From positions 6,512,855-6,576,854 of the forward strand of contig JANVCC010000120.1 of the NCBI GenBank assembly GCA_025345505.1: a stretch of 64,000 nt of DNA. The letters are read 5' to 3'. The DNA comes from Todiramphus chloris collaris. Lineage: Eukaryota > Chordata > Aves > Coraciiformes > Alcedinidae. Positions within the stretch are counted from its first letter, which is position 1. Each line of letters begins with the position of its first letter. Made by a program: the position numbers and the translations under genes. The notes below the pieces were generated by a model. It did no database searches and was not told the DNA's origin. It saw only the letters and a list, made by a program, of their open reading frames with translations. Below are positions 33,637 through 46,100 of the stretch, one piece after another.

Positions 33637-34140
33637 GGGGACGGGCGGGCGGGGCCGGGGGCGGGTCGGCTCAGCACGGCTCAGCCCAGCCCAGCTCTGC
33701 ACGGTGCAGCCCAGCTCTGCACGGTTCAGCACGGTTCAGCCCAGCTCAGCACGGCTCTGCTCCGGCCCCCGCACCGGGCAGGCAGGAGCGGGACCCCCCC
33801 ACTCCCCAAGCCGTGCGGCGCTGCCGGGGCAGGAGGGACTCGGATCAGCGGCTTCACAGCCCGCCCCGAGGCCGTGCCCCGCTCCCGCCGCCAGCGCCAT
33901 CCTGGCACCCAAACAGCCGGGGAAAAAAACCGTGGAAAAACCACCCAAAGCCCCAGCTCGGGCCCCGGGAGCGGGTCGAGCTCCGCGCCTGCGCCCACCC
34001 AGGGCCCGGCTGCCGCCCTGCCCGGCCCCGCGTCACAGCCGCGTCACCCGCGGGCACTCGGCGAGGCTCCGGAACAGGCGGCCCTGGATTGGCGAGCGCC
34101 AGGGCCCTGGGGAGGCGGGGCAGCGCTGACGTTATTGGAA
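33637..34140 (-). promoter_or_regulatory. TMEM35B: TMEM35B promoter region
   Basis: Directly upstream of the ATG are GC boxes (GGGCGGGGCC, GGGGGCGGG) at 33,640-33,668. Next comes a degenerate repeat of CAGCACGG/CAGCTCTG (33,669-33,765). Farther up are CCAAT boxes in minus orientation (34,088-34,092 and 34,134-34,138) and a CRE-like TGACGT (34,127-34,132). No TATA box is seen, as expected for a CpG-island promoter. Confidence 0.5.
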
Positions 34141-34159
34141 TCCAAGCGGTAAATGTTTT

Positions 34160-35450
34160 CTCTTCTTAACGCAAATAAATCGTGAAGGAGCAGGGAACGT
34201 TCCCCGGGCGGTGGCACGGACCCGGGCACCGCTGCCCGGCTACACCGGGGTGCTTGGGCAGCGCTATTTTTAGCCCTGGCATCACCTCATGCGCCAGCTC
34301 TGCTGAGAGCAGCGCAGCAGAGGAGCTGCTCGCCAGCGTTTGGAGAATAAACAGCAACAGCCCAGGGCACACCCCAGCCCCAACGTGTCTCAGGAAGCTC
34401 CTTGGGGGGAAAAAGAATTAAAAAAAAAACCCAGACCGACAAAGGATCGGGCAGCAGGGGGGGTGGCTTCAGGCTGCTGGTGCCAGCCCCCTTGTCACTG
34501 CTCCCCGGTTTGTTGTTCACCCCAGCCCGGGAGAACCCACCCGCAAAAATCATCATCTATCAACTTCAAACGCAGCTCCTTTCACCGCTGCCACACACAA
34601 CTCCCAGCCAGGGCAAGGGTTGGTTTTGTTTGTGCAAAGATGGACAAAAGGCACGTTTGCCTCTGGCCAAGGCCAGGGCTGCCCAGGCCCCAATCACCAC
34701 CCTGCCCTGGGGCTTTTTTCTGTTTCCCCAAACAGCCCTGCAGGAAAACAAAGCCTGGTTCGATTACAGATTACAGAGGGAGCTGGGGGAGGGGAAGTTC
34801 AGCACAGGGAATGCTGGTACCCCCACCTTCGGGCTGGAAGAGCTTCACAGAGGAAGCAGCTGATGCTGCAACAATGGGAAAGAAATTGGGACAAGTTACT
34901 GGAAAATAACAGAATCTGAGCAAAAATAGGCTGTGCAAGCCTGCGGTAGCTGCAGAGACAAAGCCACCACCACCCAGCCCCTCGCAGCGCAGCTGCTGAG
35001 GGACCACATAACCTCTTCTCACTGCAGCCTTTTCAGGATCTGGACAATAGCAGAAAGAAATGACATCAAAGCAGCAAAACGCCTCAGATGACCCTGCGCC
35101 AGAGTCTCTGATCACAAGAGTGAAAAGCAGCAGCCAGCATCGCACCAACCTCCTCTGTCACAAACCTAGGGCGAAGCCCCTGCCCCGGTGGGGTCCAGCC
35201 TTCCCTCCCCTTGAGCCCCTGATAATTTGTGGTTAAGAGTACACGAGCCTGAGAACGGGAGCATTTTGACTCCAAGAGGAAGCCCACAGCACAATCCCAG
35301 CAAGACACAATCCTGGATCGTGTACCTGTCAGGTTTTGATCTGTTACGGGCAGCTCTCCCACATGCTGGGCCTGGCACAGAGCAGGATCCAATGACCCAA
35401 GCCCTTTCTGCTCCAAGCGTCTTGTGTCCCTTCCCACCACCTCAGAGTAC
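34160..35450. other. Intergenic transition zone
   Basis: GC content falls through this stretch from the GC-rich left part to the AT-richer SFPQ domain. No exon or RNA gene was recognised. ZMYM6 and ZMYM1 would be expected in this general interval by comparison with mammals but are not found. Confidence 0.45.
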
Positions 35451-35457
35451 ACTCTCT

Positions 35458-35510
35458 AATAAAACAGAAGTCATTTATTAAAAAAAATTAAATACTTTTA
35501 TTTATTTATT
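35458..35510. terminator. Cluster of polyadenylation signals on both strands
   Basis: AATAAA lies on the plus strand at 35,458-35,463. On the minus strand AATAAA lies at 35,474-35,479, 35,497-35,502, 35,501-35,506 and 35,505-35,510. The minus-strand cluster marks a likely 3' end for long SFPQ transcripts. Confidence 0.45.
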
Positions 35511-38500
35511 TTAAATTGGATGTTCCTGGCTCCTCTTCACTGCATTCGGACTCCATCCTCCTCCTCTGCAAGGACAAAGCACACCATCAGCAGGGGCCTG
35601 GCACACCAGCAGCCACCACCACACAACAGTCAGTGCATCAACAGGACACGCACCCACCGAACGCTCTCTACGATCCTTAAATTCTCATGTCAGCCTTGGG
35701 ATTAAACGACCATTTTAATCCAGTTCACAAACGTCAGATCTGAACAGCTTCACGTCCTGCGACCCTAGAAACGGTGACAGAGCACGGCCGACGCCACAGT
35801 TCACCGATCGGCTCTCCCGGGGTCAGTCGTGGCAGATCTACACTGTTACTCACCTGTCACTCCTGAGTTCCTGTCTTCCTCCTCAAACATTTTTAACATC
35901 TGAAGCTCCCCCTCATAGTTTTAATGGTAAATGAGAGGGAAAATGTCATTAATTCCCACTCTGCAAGTTTATTTCCCTAAATCAGTACCTGCTCATGCTC
36001 CTGTACGTGCCAATTTGCATTACAGGTTATTTTAAAGTTCAGTGTTCACGAATGCGTTTCTGAAAAGCGTCTTTTTAGCAACTTTTGGTTGTATTAACAT
36101 TTGAGCAGCAGCTGCTCTATTGTTCCCCTTTTCCCTTGCTGACAATTGCCCACGCTTCACTGCTTATTTCTCCTCTGACCACCTACAGCATTCAGAGGAC
36201 AGAGTGTATTTGATGCTGCAGGGCTGAAAAGCCTCAGACAACGGTTGTATCTTGGCTCTACAGAAGAAAGGTTCAGGAATTGTATAGAAAATTGAGATGA
36301 ATCAACAGTACATTTCAGGCAGGAACAACACAATACATCAGAAGGTGATGGACAACCAAGCTCTTGCAGCAGTGTCAGGGCACCAACAACTTACTTGTTC
36401 ACATGTGGTCCTGGTCCCTCCACACACCACTGGGCATCGGCTGGATGTGCTCATGCTCGGCTCCGGAACTGGGGAAAAACATTCAGAAGTTATACCCACA
36501 GTGATCTTTGAGATCTTTTGTACAAACCCACGACTGTGAAGCTATTTTTAACCGCTGCTGCTGACATACAAAGCCCCGATGGAGTCTGGGTGCTGCAGCC
36601 CACAGCTTGACAGCAGGTTCAAGTTCTACCCTCCACGTTTCACCTCCAACTTCTACCCTCGCGCACCAATTTCTCAGTATTCACCAACTCAGAGGTAGTC
36701 AGTGACTGGACATCAAGTGTCCAGAAGCCTTTATTATTTCACCCATTCCAAACAAGACTAGAAGTTATGCTTACTTCCCGTGGATGAGCACTCCGGCTTC
36801 ACTCAGCTTTCATCTTCACCTAAAGGATAACAACCCAAGTTATTATGGCAATAGACAGAAAATTCTGACCATTTCAAAACTAACTTAAAAATAAGGTTTT
36901 AAGATACATGGACTGATTAGTTACAAGGGGGAATTTACAAATTATTCCAACATACTAAGTGGAAGAATAAGGGGCAGAAATAGGCTAGCCTGACCACTTG
37001 TGAAGAGATGAAGGCATATGCAGCAGGTAGTAGACTGCAGAACTGCACCTCGTCTGAGCACAAACCGTAAACCACCAGTCTGAGTACAGTGAGGTTTGAT
37101 GGCAGCCAGAGGTATACTATCCCTTATGTGAAGGCATTCACAATTTTGTCAAGCTACTTCCACTGTTTTACCCTAGCTCGCTTCCTCTCTCCTCCCCTGG
37201 GTGAAGCAGTGCAGTGGCCCTGGCTTCTACAGTCCTACAAGTGCTTCAAAAGCCACAGAAGACACTGGAGGTCAGAGCTGTCGGTCACGGCTTTTAGTCT
37301 CAGCAACAGATTCTTCCCTGCTCCAGACCCACCCACCCTTTTCCTGGAGCTAAGTTGAGGGCGAGCTGCCATGGCCAGCAGTGGGGGATGCAGTACAAGG
37401 TTCTGTGCACACCTCTAGCAGGGAGGCAAATCACACCATGGTCACAGCGTGATCTGACCAGGCAGGGCCAAGTTCAAGTTTAAGTCTCAAACCCACCGCC
37501 TGCGTTTTATCATGGCCCTCTAGTATGCACATTTACTTTTCTATGCCATAGCACCAAACACCATGCATAAGGGATACTATATCTTTGTGCATCCTTTTAA
37601 CACTCCAGATTCACTTATAGCCACGCTCCTCCCAGCCCTCCCCAGTTAGCTCTTCAGTACTGGTGTTCAGAAGCAACATTTATAGAGATGGGGTATTCAC
37701 AGACCACTGCGGGATTGCACAGCCAAGTCCTAACGTGTCAATCATTATCTAGCAGCAATGACAGAGGTGGGAGAAGGCCAATCCTCCCTTTTTTTCCTTT
37801 TCCAGTAAGCAGCTATTTAACAGCCCCACTAGCTGGTATGGAGAAAAAAAAATATCTGAAGCTAATTAGCCGATTCCAAACTTGCTAGTAGTGGAAGAAG
37901 CCAAGGAATTACCCAGAAGAGCGTACTTTTGATGTACCCTTTCCAACATGCTTAGCCTCATTGAGCAGAATGGCACAAACCAGTGGCCCTCCTGATCGTG
38001 TCACTGCAGCTGGCAATGATTAACAGAGACATGCAACCCCGGTACTGCTCGAGTCCTAAGCTACTCACAGGCCTCAGTGGTGAGCTATGGGGAAACTGCA
38101 AGCAAATCAACACTTTGTATGTTTAATGTTACAGTGAAGCCCCCAGACACGCTGTGCTGTGCTCTCCTGACAGCACCGGTACCTGATCCGAGGGCCTAGC
38201 AGGTACGCAAATGTATTCTGACACCACACTTCTGAGCTTCAGGTGAGCTTTTGAGAAAAAGTGTATTTCACACACGGATAAAACCAAGATGAAACACAAT
38301 GCAAGCACTTCAATGTCATTACTTGTACCCACTTGTTACAGGCTGACTTAGAGCAGACATGGCTATTTGCTTTCAAGTTTGCTACCACACCACGTTTCGT
38401 TATTGCAGACAGTCAGAGCTGGTATGAGACCCATGGTTCAGTCACCAATTGCTTGCTGCAAGAGTGTCAAAAACCTGCTAGTTCAAGTACGTAGAACAAG

Positions 38501-41500
38501 GCAGATGTGCCAAAATAACCCCTCCACGACATTCCTGCAGGTCAAGTATCCAGAGCATGCTGGAAAAACTAGTCCGGATCTGAGCACTGGTTTTGAGATT
38601 AATTCCAGTTCACTGGATGACAGCACACGCGCTGCCATCGGTTGTGCTACTGAGATCTAGGCACAGGTAAGAGTAAAGCCATCGCGAGAAGCCAGACTGA
38701 CACTGTGACAGTGGTGTCGCCACTTGACTATCTAGAGTTCAGCTACACTCACTGCAGTGTAACCCAAGACCTGTTATAATCTTAAGGTGCAGCTGCTGCT
38801 TCAGGGTTCCCTGGTACGTGAGAAGATAGCTAGAGCAGGGGGCAAGGCTGTCCAGCAGCAAGAGCCCTGCCTGAAAGATGGCACAGAAGGGTCGAAATGT
38901 GACAGTAACACCAGGAACAAGGATGCAAAGCAGAACTTTGCAGAGCAAGTGGGGAAAATGTCACACCACCTCTGCAATAAACTGAACATCAGACAAGAGC
39001 TAGAGCATGTGCTGAGAACAAGGGACCTTGAAATTCAGGTTCAAGAGCTAATGCAAAAGAGCTGGAGATCAGCAGGTCTGGATGTCTGGAAATGTAAAGC
39101 GTGTTAATAATCAGGAAGCACTACATTCAGTATGTCTAGTAATGAAGAGTTCAGAATTACATCCCCAAGACTGATGAAAAACGGAGTTGAGCATTGCACT
39201 ACCAAGATGAGCCTACGAGGCAGAAATACAGAATCTCATCGCTGTCGATTAGAGGCAGAGGAATGCATTATGCTCGTCAATCAAAGATTAAGCCAAAGAC
39301 AACGGGAACGTCCAATAAGCTCTACGGATCTACTCACGGGGCTACTCATTCCAGCACTCATTTGTATGTCCTCCGAGATACTCCACCCCGGCCTGGAGAA
39401 GCCGTCAGCCCCTCTCGCGCAGCGCGCCCCAGGCTGGAGCGGGGACTGCTAACGCGGTTCCTGCCCAGCCAAGACCCTGCCAAGGGAAGTGCTGCAGACG
39501 GGCCACTTGGGCACTACGGAAAGTTGAAACCGTCCTTTTCTAGGCACTGCCAGCACCTAGTTGACTTGTGAAGTGAGTGTAAGATCACATGCCCTCTTCC
39601 CCACAGAGCTCATCTAAGAGTATCTTCGTTACAGCGGAACTAAGAAAAATCCACACAAGCCGAGTCATATGCACAAAGGAATCGGGTCTGAAAATCCTCA
39701 TCTAAGAATCACAGTAAGTTGCTTATTGACTCTGAACAAGACAAAGCTTAAAACCGAAAACCACGCAGCTTTGATGCAAGCTTAACATACAGGTATGGAG
39801 AGTGCTGCACTGTAATTCCACAGTCAGAAGTGTGATGTCAGAATACCCACAGTATAAGATTACATAGAAAGTCACCAAGTTAGATGATATTGCTTGTTAC
39901 CTACCTGTACGCAGTCGGCAATGAGAATCTCGGAGCAAGCAGGAATACTACATCCGGGTCCTAATGTCCATTGCCATTTGTGGGACTACGTTCCTCACAG
40001 TTATGAACTGCAGAAATGCTGGCTAAGTGCAGTTATGTAGCAGGCCACTAGTTTTAACTGTAAATTGCAGTCTCAAACTCCAGCAAAAACTTGCTGCCAC
40101 AGTAAATGGTTGCCAAGGAGAAGCCAAGAATTTTTCTACCACAAAAATACCACAAAATCTCAAAAGCAGTTTCAGTTTATCAGCTGTATAAATGATTAAT
40201 GTGTCTACACCAGAAGGTAAGATCATTCTGTAGTCATTTCTGAGAAAGCGTGAAGATATATGTGTAACGATACCAGTTTCTACATGCTGCAGTTTTTAGA
40301 GATCCAAGTGTCAAAGTGGGCTCAATTTTGATCAAGCGAGCTAAATTGCAACAGCCAATGTCCTCCACGTCCAGTACAAAAATGTGTTATGTGATCCAGA
40401 CCAGCCAAAAACAGGTCTGACCAACAAAGCACTTTTCTAAATGGTTTTAAAGATTCAATTATGTAAATCTCATTTTAGGAAAAAAAAAGTCCCAAACCTC
40501 TTAGGAACAGATCAAAGGAACGTAACTTTCTCGCCTCCCACATTTAGCAACTTTATCGGATTTTTCAAGTTGACATGTTTGCCAGCTTTTAAGACACCAC
40601 CTTTAAAAGGTCTTGTGAAGAAGTTGGCTAGTTAATTGTATGCCTGTTTAACACATGCAACTCAAAGCAGAACTTGTTTTAGAAATTCTGCTTATGCAGC
40701 TACAACAAAGCTAGATTTAACCAAAAACTTTCAGATGTTTTGAAAACTGCCAAATCTTTCAAGACATTTACTCAGCATGGTTTTGCAACTCAGCTATTTT
40801 TAATACCTAGCAACCGTAGCTTACGTACAAAACAGGGGTACCAAAAGACAACCTCTGTAAGGTACAAGGACATCAGCATCCTTCACTCTTCCAAGTTACA
40901 GAACTACAAAAGAACATACTTTAGGATATGCACCAGCATCTCTTTAATAAAGAATGACATGTAATCTGAAAAATAAACTGAAAAAAATTAATTTAATGTT
41001 GACGTTCAGAATTCCCCATCTCAGACACCTTCACCGGTGGCGGGTGTCCCACGAACACCCTCCAGAACACATATGCATTATTTAATTCTACTTCAATAGA
41101 GCAAATTGCATCGGTACTGCTGATTTTTAAACTAAGTATCCAATACAAGTACTCTCAAATACTTGGTCCGCAGTTTAGGAGCTGCCAGTTCAGGGTTTCC
41201 TGAATAGCAATTTGTTGTTGTAGCATGTTATCAACACCAAGCTTTTCTGGGAGAATACGAAGCGCTCAAAAAAGCCGAGTCGCTCTGTGGTGCGCTTAAT
41301 ATCCCAAGTCAGTGTTACCTGGTATCAGCATTTCACAACATGCTATTTTTTTTGCCCATTTAAGGAGTAACAAGCACTTACAGTGAGTACTTCAAGAGGG
41401 ATCAGCTGCACTCTAAAATACTGCAATGTGACACTGAAGTTTTAACCACAGAGAAAATTTAGCGTAGAATTTAGAATTAGCCAATGCTCAGCACAAGGAA

Positions 41501-42670
41501 AGAGCTTTGGAAGATTAAAGCTACTCACAGAATGCTGGGTAGTTGGGGAATTGTGTGAAGGTACAGCCAAAATAAGTTTACCTACTTCGTGCCAAGCAGG
41601 TTGATGTATCCTGCGTTAACACCAAGGTATTTTACACTGGGAAGTCACGTTCCCAGCTCATCTGGTACAATGTAATAATAAGCAAAGCAACTACCTTACC
41701 AATGAGTCCAGAATGCTTTGAGAGTTTTCTGGGGCTTAATGAAATGAACAGCAAGCTAACGAATTCATCAAATCTTCTACAAAAGAACCTTAAAGGGAGT
41801 TTATTTGTACTGTGTAGTATTAACTCGAACTCCAGATTCAGATACTACTTTTGATGCATTATCTCCAAACATCAATAATAAAAGAGCGATAACCATCATG
41901 CAAGCAAGCTGATTTCTGTATTTTACATACAGGCTTTTAGGATTTGCCCACCAGCTACACGATTTAAGAATAGTTCCTGCAGTCCCCATAACACAAATGA
42001 TTGTATTCTGAACTATGCAAATTAGTCCACTCAATTAGCATGAGGACATAAGCAAGTTAACCGTAATCACTCACGTAACACTTCTGGTCTTTTTGCCAAG
42101 CAATTTCAGGGAAGTACACAATACGGAGCAAGGCCAGATCCTGTAATCTCAGACAGCTTAAGAGCATATAAATATCACATTAACAATCCTTTAGTTAGGT
42201 AGTCAGCCAATACAAGTCATTCTATTTTTTTTTTTTAAATTTTTTTTTTTTTAATAACCATTGCTAGGCTTCTGCTTAAAGTCTGTGAAAGATTTCAAGC
42301 AGTAACTGCCAAGGTGGTCAGTGCTACTGTCCCACCAGCCGGTATCTGCAGCTAAAACAGGAAATGCGTTACGCACTGCACTGCTTGCAGCGTGGTTTCA
42401 ATTATTGTATCTTACAGCACTTGCAAGATTGCCATTTGCTTCCTTATTGCAGCACAATTAATGCTCAAAAATTCTGCACCTACTGGGAAGTTTGGCTACT
42501 GTTTGACCCAATCTTGGGCTAGAGGCATTACGGGGAGAGATCTCCCTCTTCACTAGGTCCACACCCTGGTCTAGCTCGAGCTCTACTCAAGGCTCTGGGT
42601 TTACTGCAGAAGGTGTGGTATTTTAGCCTCGTATGTTTAACCACGAATGGCAAGAAGAGTTACTACATTT
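35511..42670 (-). other. Probable extended 3' unit of SFPQ, no coding gene
   Basis: About 7 kb of moderately AT-rich, mostly unique sequence with no long open frame on either strand. It lies downstream of the regular SFPQ 3' end and stops at a minus-strand polyadenylation cluster. In human, long alternative SFPQ transcripts extend past the usual end, giving a gene of about 17 kb. The span from 50.2 to 35.5 kb here is comparable. Alternative last exons could not be placed. A further AATAAA (minus) is at 41,800-41,805. Confidence 0.4.
42225..42252. repeat. T-rich tract
   Basis: Two T runs of about 12 are separated by AAA. On the minus strand this is an A-rich tract 700 nt past the SFPQ stop. 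It could be a simple repeat or an old retroposon tail. Confidence 0.7.
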
Positions 42671-42679
42671 AGTTTTCTA

Positions 42680-42685
42680 TTTATT
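42680..42685 (-). terminator. SFPQ: Main SFPQ polyadenylation signal
   Basis: AATAAA on the minus strand, about 290 nt after the SFPQ stop codon, which gives a short 3' UTR for the standard mRNA. Confidence 0.55.
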
Positions 42686-42972
42686 TGAAGCACAGTAAAA
42701 AAAAAGTTGGTACACTTTGGGAATTCAGTGGCACAAGGTACACGGCCATCAAGTTAGGGACGTTATACATCAAAAAAACAGCTAAATTTGTTTTGAAACA
42801 CTGCATTACATAATTAAATTGTACTCGCCCAAACAGACCACTTACAAATATTAGGTCAGTAAGTTTCTAACATCCATAAAAACGTAGCTTTCTTACTAAA
42901 ATGCAAGAATTAAAAAGTTGGTGTCTAAACAAGACAGACAAAAACAAACTGGAATGAAACTACAGGTCACAT

Positions 42973-43110
42973 CTAAAATCGGGGCTTTTTGTTTGGGCCT
43001 TCATATTCTTCTCTCCCTCTACCATATCCTGTCGGTGTTCCAGGCCCCATTCCTCTAGGACCCTGGCCACCCACAGGCCCCGCACCTCCCTGCCCAAAGC
43101 GTTCAGGACG
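42973..43110 (-). CDS. SFPQ: SFPQ last coding exon
   Basis: Residues 605-649 and [48 protein letters not shown]. The acceptor is CAATAG|CGT. The basic KKPRF end is the known nuclear-localisation element. Confidence 0.95.
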   Translation of the reverse strand, partial: RPERFGQGGAGPVGGQGPRGMGPGTPTGYGRGREEYEGPNKKPRF

Positions 43111-46100
43111 CTATTGGAACAGAATTAACAGTTCATTATAGGTAGTTGATGTCCATGTGTGTTAAGTATATATTTTTAGAAGGTTCCGTAGTCAAGGTTC
43201 GTCGATACAATCACCATTGAGCCGATCCACAGGTACCGGGAACATAGAAAGGAAAAAAGGGTAATTTAAAAATTAGTTTATTGTAATACATGCCTTGAGG
43301 TATGTTCCCACTTGATGCATTCTCATACATCTGTTACAAAGAACAGATCCTCCCTGCAGTGCTAGAAATGTAAGCATTAGTGCAGATGTGAATTAACAAC
43401 TTTTCCAAATGAGCTCTAGCAATTTTCAACCAAGTTAATGCAAACAGCTTGCAAACTTCTCACCTTTAGTGCAGTAAAAGCTTAGATTACATCACTGTTG
43501 TTTCCAATAAGCCTAGCCAGAGAACAAATCTTCAGGTCACTGAAGTAGGAGTGGACATTCGTAAGATGTTGTTGTAAACGGAATGCCTACTCACCAGTTA
43601 ATGGCATGTGCTGCAATAGAGACCATGTGCTTTTCAAGATGGGTTAAGACTACGGTCTGCTGACTAAACTGCAGAGGCCTTAGGCAGTACCCAAAACTGA
43701 TTGGGAGCACTACTGGATTGCAAGAAGAAAAAAAAACAATGTGAAAAAAGCTAATGGCCAGTGATTTAGCTAACCAACGCAACTGCTCGAGCAAAAGACT
43801 TGCATTTGGCAACATCCCACGTACTCCGGAACTGCTGCTGTATCATATGCAAAACGTGTTCAAAGAGCTACAATTTATTCAGTGCTTCCAGTTAGAACTA
43901 TGCACAAAGGCTTGTGTGCATCCAGCCAGTATCTCCCTTCCCACCCCACCTTCACCACAAGCTCTTGGAAAATTCACAACTTCACAGCATTGAAAGGTTT
44001 CACACCAAGATGGGAAAGCTAAATTGCCCTGCAATAAAGCAGAGACTTCAGGTATTTTAACTAGTACCTCTAGTTGCATGTACTTTGTTCAGTTACTGTA
44101 CCAGTCGGTGTGATCAGCATTCAATCTACAGAACTGACACATCAGAAACTCAAAGATCGCTTTAAACTTTTGTTTCAAGCAAGTTTTCCCCTACCGAGGT
44201 ACAGAACAATGGTAGGTTGGTTGTTACAAAAGGTATCTGCAACTGAACATTCACACTTCAAGTTCTTGGCTTCTGAAAGTTAGTGTCAATCCTTCTAAGA
44301 AAGGAATTTCAGAAAGATTTCCCAGCTTTTTTCTGCCTAATTCATGGCAGCTTAAGCTTCTCTCCAATTCTGTTTAAAAGGTCCCAGCCCAGTCACTGTG
44401 ACAGCACCATGTGGCAGAGATCCCCAGCCTAAGAAACTCAAGGCAGTTAAACCATCTTACTGTCACACCTTTTGACCAGATCACGTTTTCAGGTCTTACA
44501 CAAGTTCGGCATGCACCTGCACCGTGAATTTCAGGAGAAAAACGTACACAGCGTTCACCACAGACTGCCTAACTGGTCACAGGAAGCTTAGGAGCTGCTT
44601 CGGTATCAGTAGATTATATAGATGCATTAAGGCCAACGGCACTGTCTACTGAATCAATGATGCTCTGCAAAGTTATCACTCCAAAGATATGGTTCCCAAA
44701 AAAACAGAAGATACTTGACAAGCTACTCTGGTAGCTCACCGTGTTAAGCCAGAGGCCTAAACCCACCCAAAAATCATTTAGTTCAGCTTGTGCTACACAG
44801 AACACACCCTTTCAGGAGGGTGAAAGCACACCAGTATCGCCACCTGAGCCAACACAGGTTTCCATCCTACTCATTAAGCATTTCTTTAGTCTACATTCAT
44901 GTTGCTTCAGTGTGATAACACCAAGCAGGTTCAAAGCCCATTCACACGTGTAGTGTGTGCCAAAAATAGTGCAGTTTGGAAACATACCTCAGAATGTGAG
45001 ATATGCCGGAGCTTCAGCAAACTCTACCTACGTAGTCAGGCCCACCACGGGCAAACAAGAACGGGCCATCATTCCTTTGTGAGACAGGAACCACAAAATG
45101 GCTACAGTCGAGGATCGCTGGAACATGCCTAGAGCTAAAACCCAGCATTTCTGCTCTTCTATGGCAAACATCAGCATACAGAGTAAGTGATATGCTGTTG
45201 ATCACTGATTACTTAAGTTAATCTGCTGCTTAAATAGACATGAGCGCAGATTTCGGAATTAACAGCATACCTGTACCAACATGCATTGATCCTAACTAGG
45301 CTTGGAAGGGCCAAAATAAATGCAACATTACACACTGGAAAGGAGAACAAAAACCTCCCTTCTCCGTAAGTACAGAACATCCAATTACTGAAAAGCTACT
45401 ACATTATGTATTTTAATTATGAAGTTTGTCAGATGCTCTAGAATTTATTAAAAAAAAATCCTTCCAAGCCTAACAGTGACGCAGAATTTCCAAAGTCCAA
45501 TAAAGTCAGAGTTAATTACAAATATGCTTAACAGCACATTTGAATTCACTTACGAACAACTTCCGACTGTGTAAGCTACCATAACGGTTAAGAACTAGTC
45601 TAGCACTACGTACTGCCACACTAGTCTTCGTGTTAAACACCTGCCGAGAAAGTCAGCAGTTAACAGTGACATTGACACAACCATCCGAACACTGGCAGAG
45701 AACTCAATTCCCAACCACGACATTTCCCTTGTGCTAAACTAAAGCCACCACAGGATACGTTACCATGTCACTTCCCATCATAGAACCACTCATGGCTGCT
45801 TGGCCAACTCCTGGATTAGCTTCATAACCTATGCCGCCACCACCTCCCAGAGGTGGAAATTTCTGGGCTGCAGAAGCATAAGGATCTAAGAAAGAGAAAT
45901 ATATAATCATATTCTGACAATTTCTAAGTTAACCACAAAAAGTAATTATTTCAAAATTCTTTACCTCCCATGTTCATTGTGGTGGCACCACCCATTCGCA
46001 TGTCTCTCTCCCTCTGCATAGAAGAAACAATTTTTAGCACGGATCATCGACTTCTGAAACCCAGACCTTTGTCAGGAGATAAAGCACATGTACAGCCAGC

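Noticed and set aside
32899..34152. Plus-strand open frame of 417 codons
   Set aside because: It overlaps TMEM35B and its promoter antisense, is Pro/Ala/Arg-rich from GC bias and includes tandem repeats.
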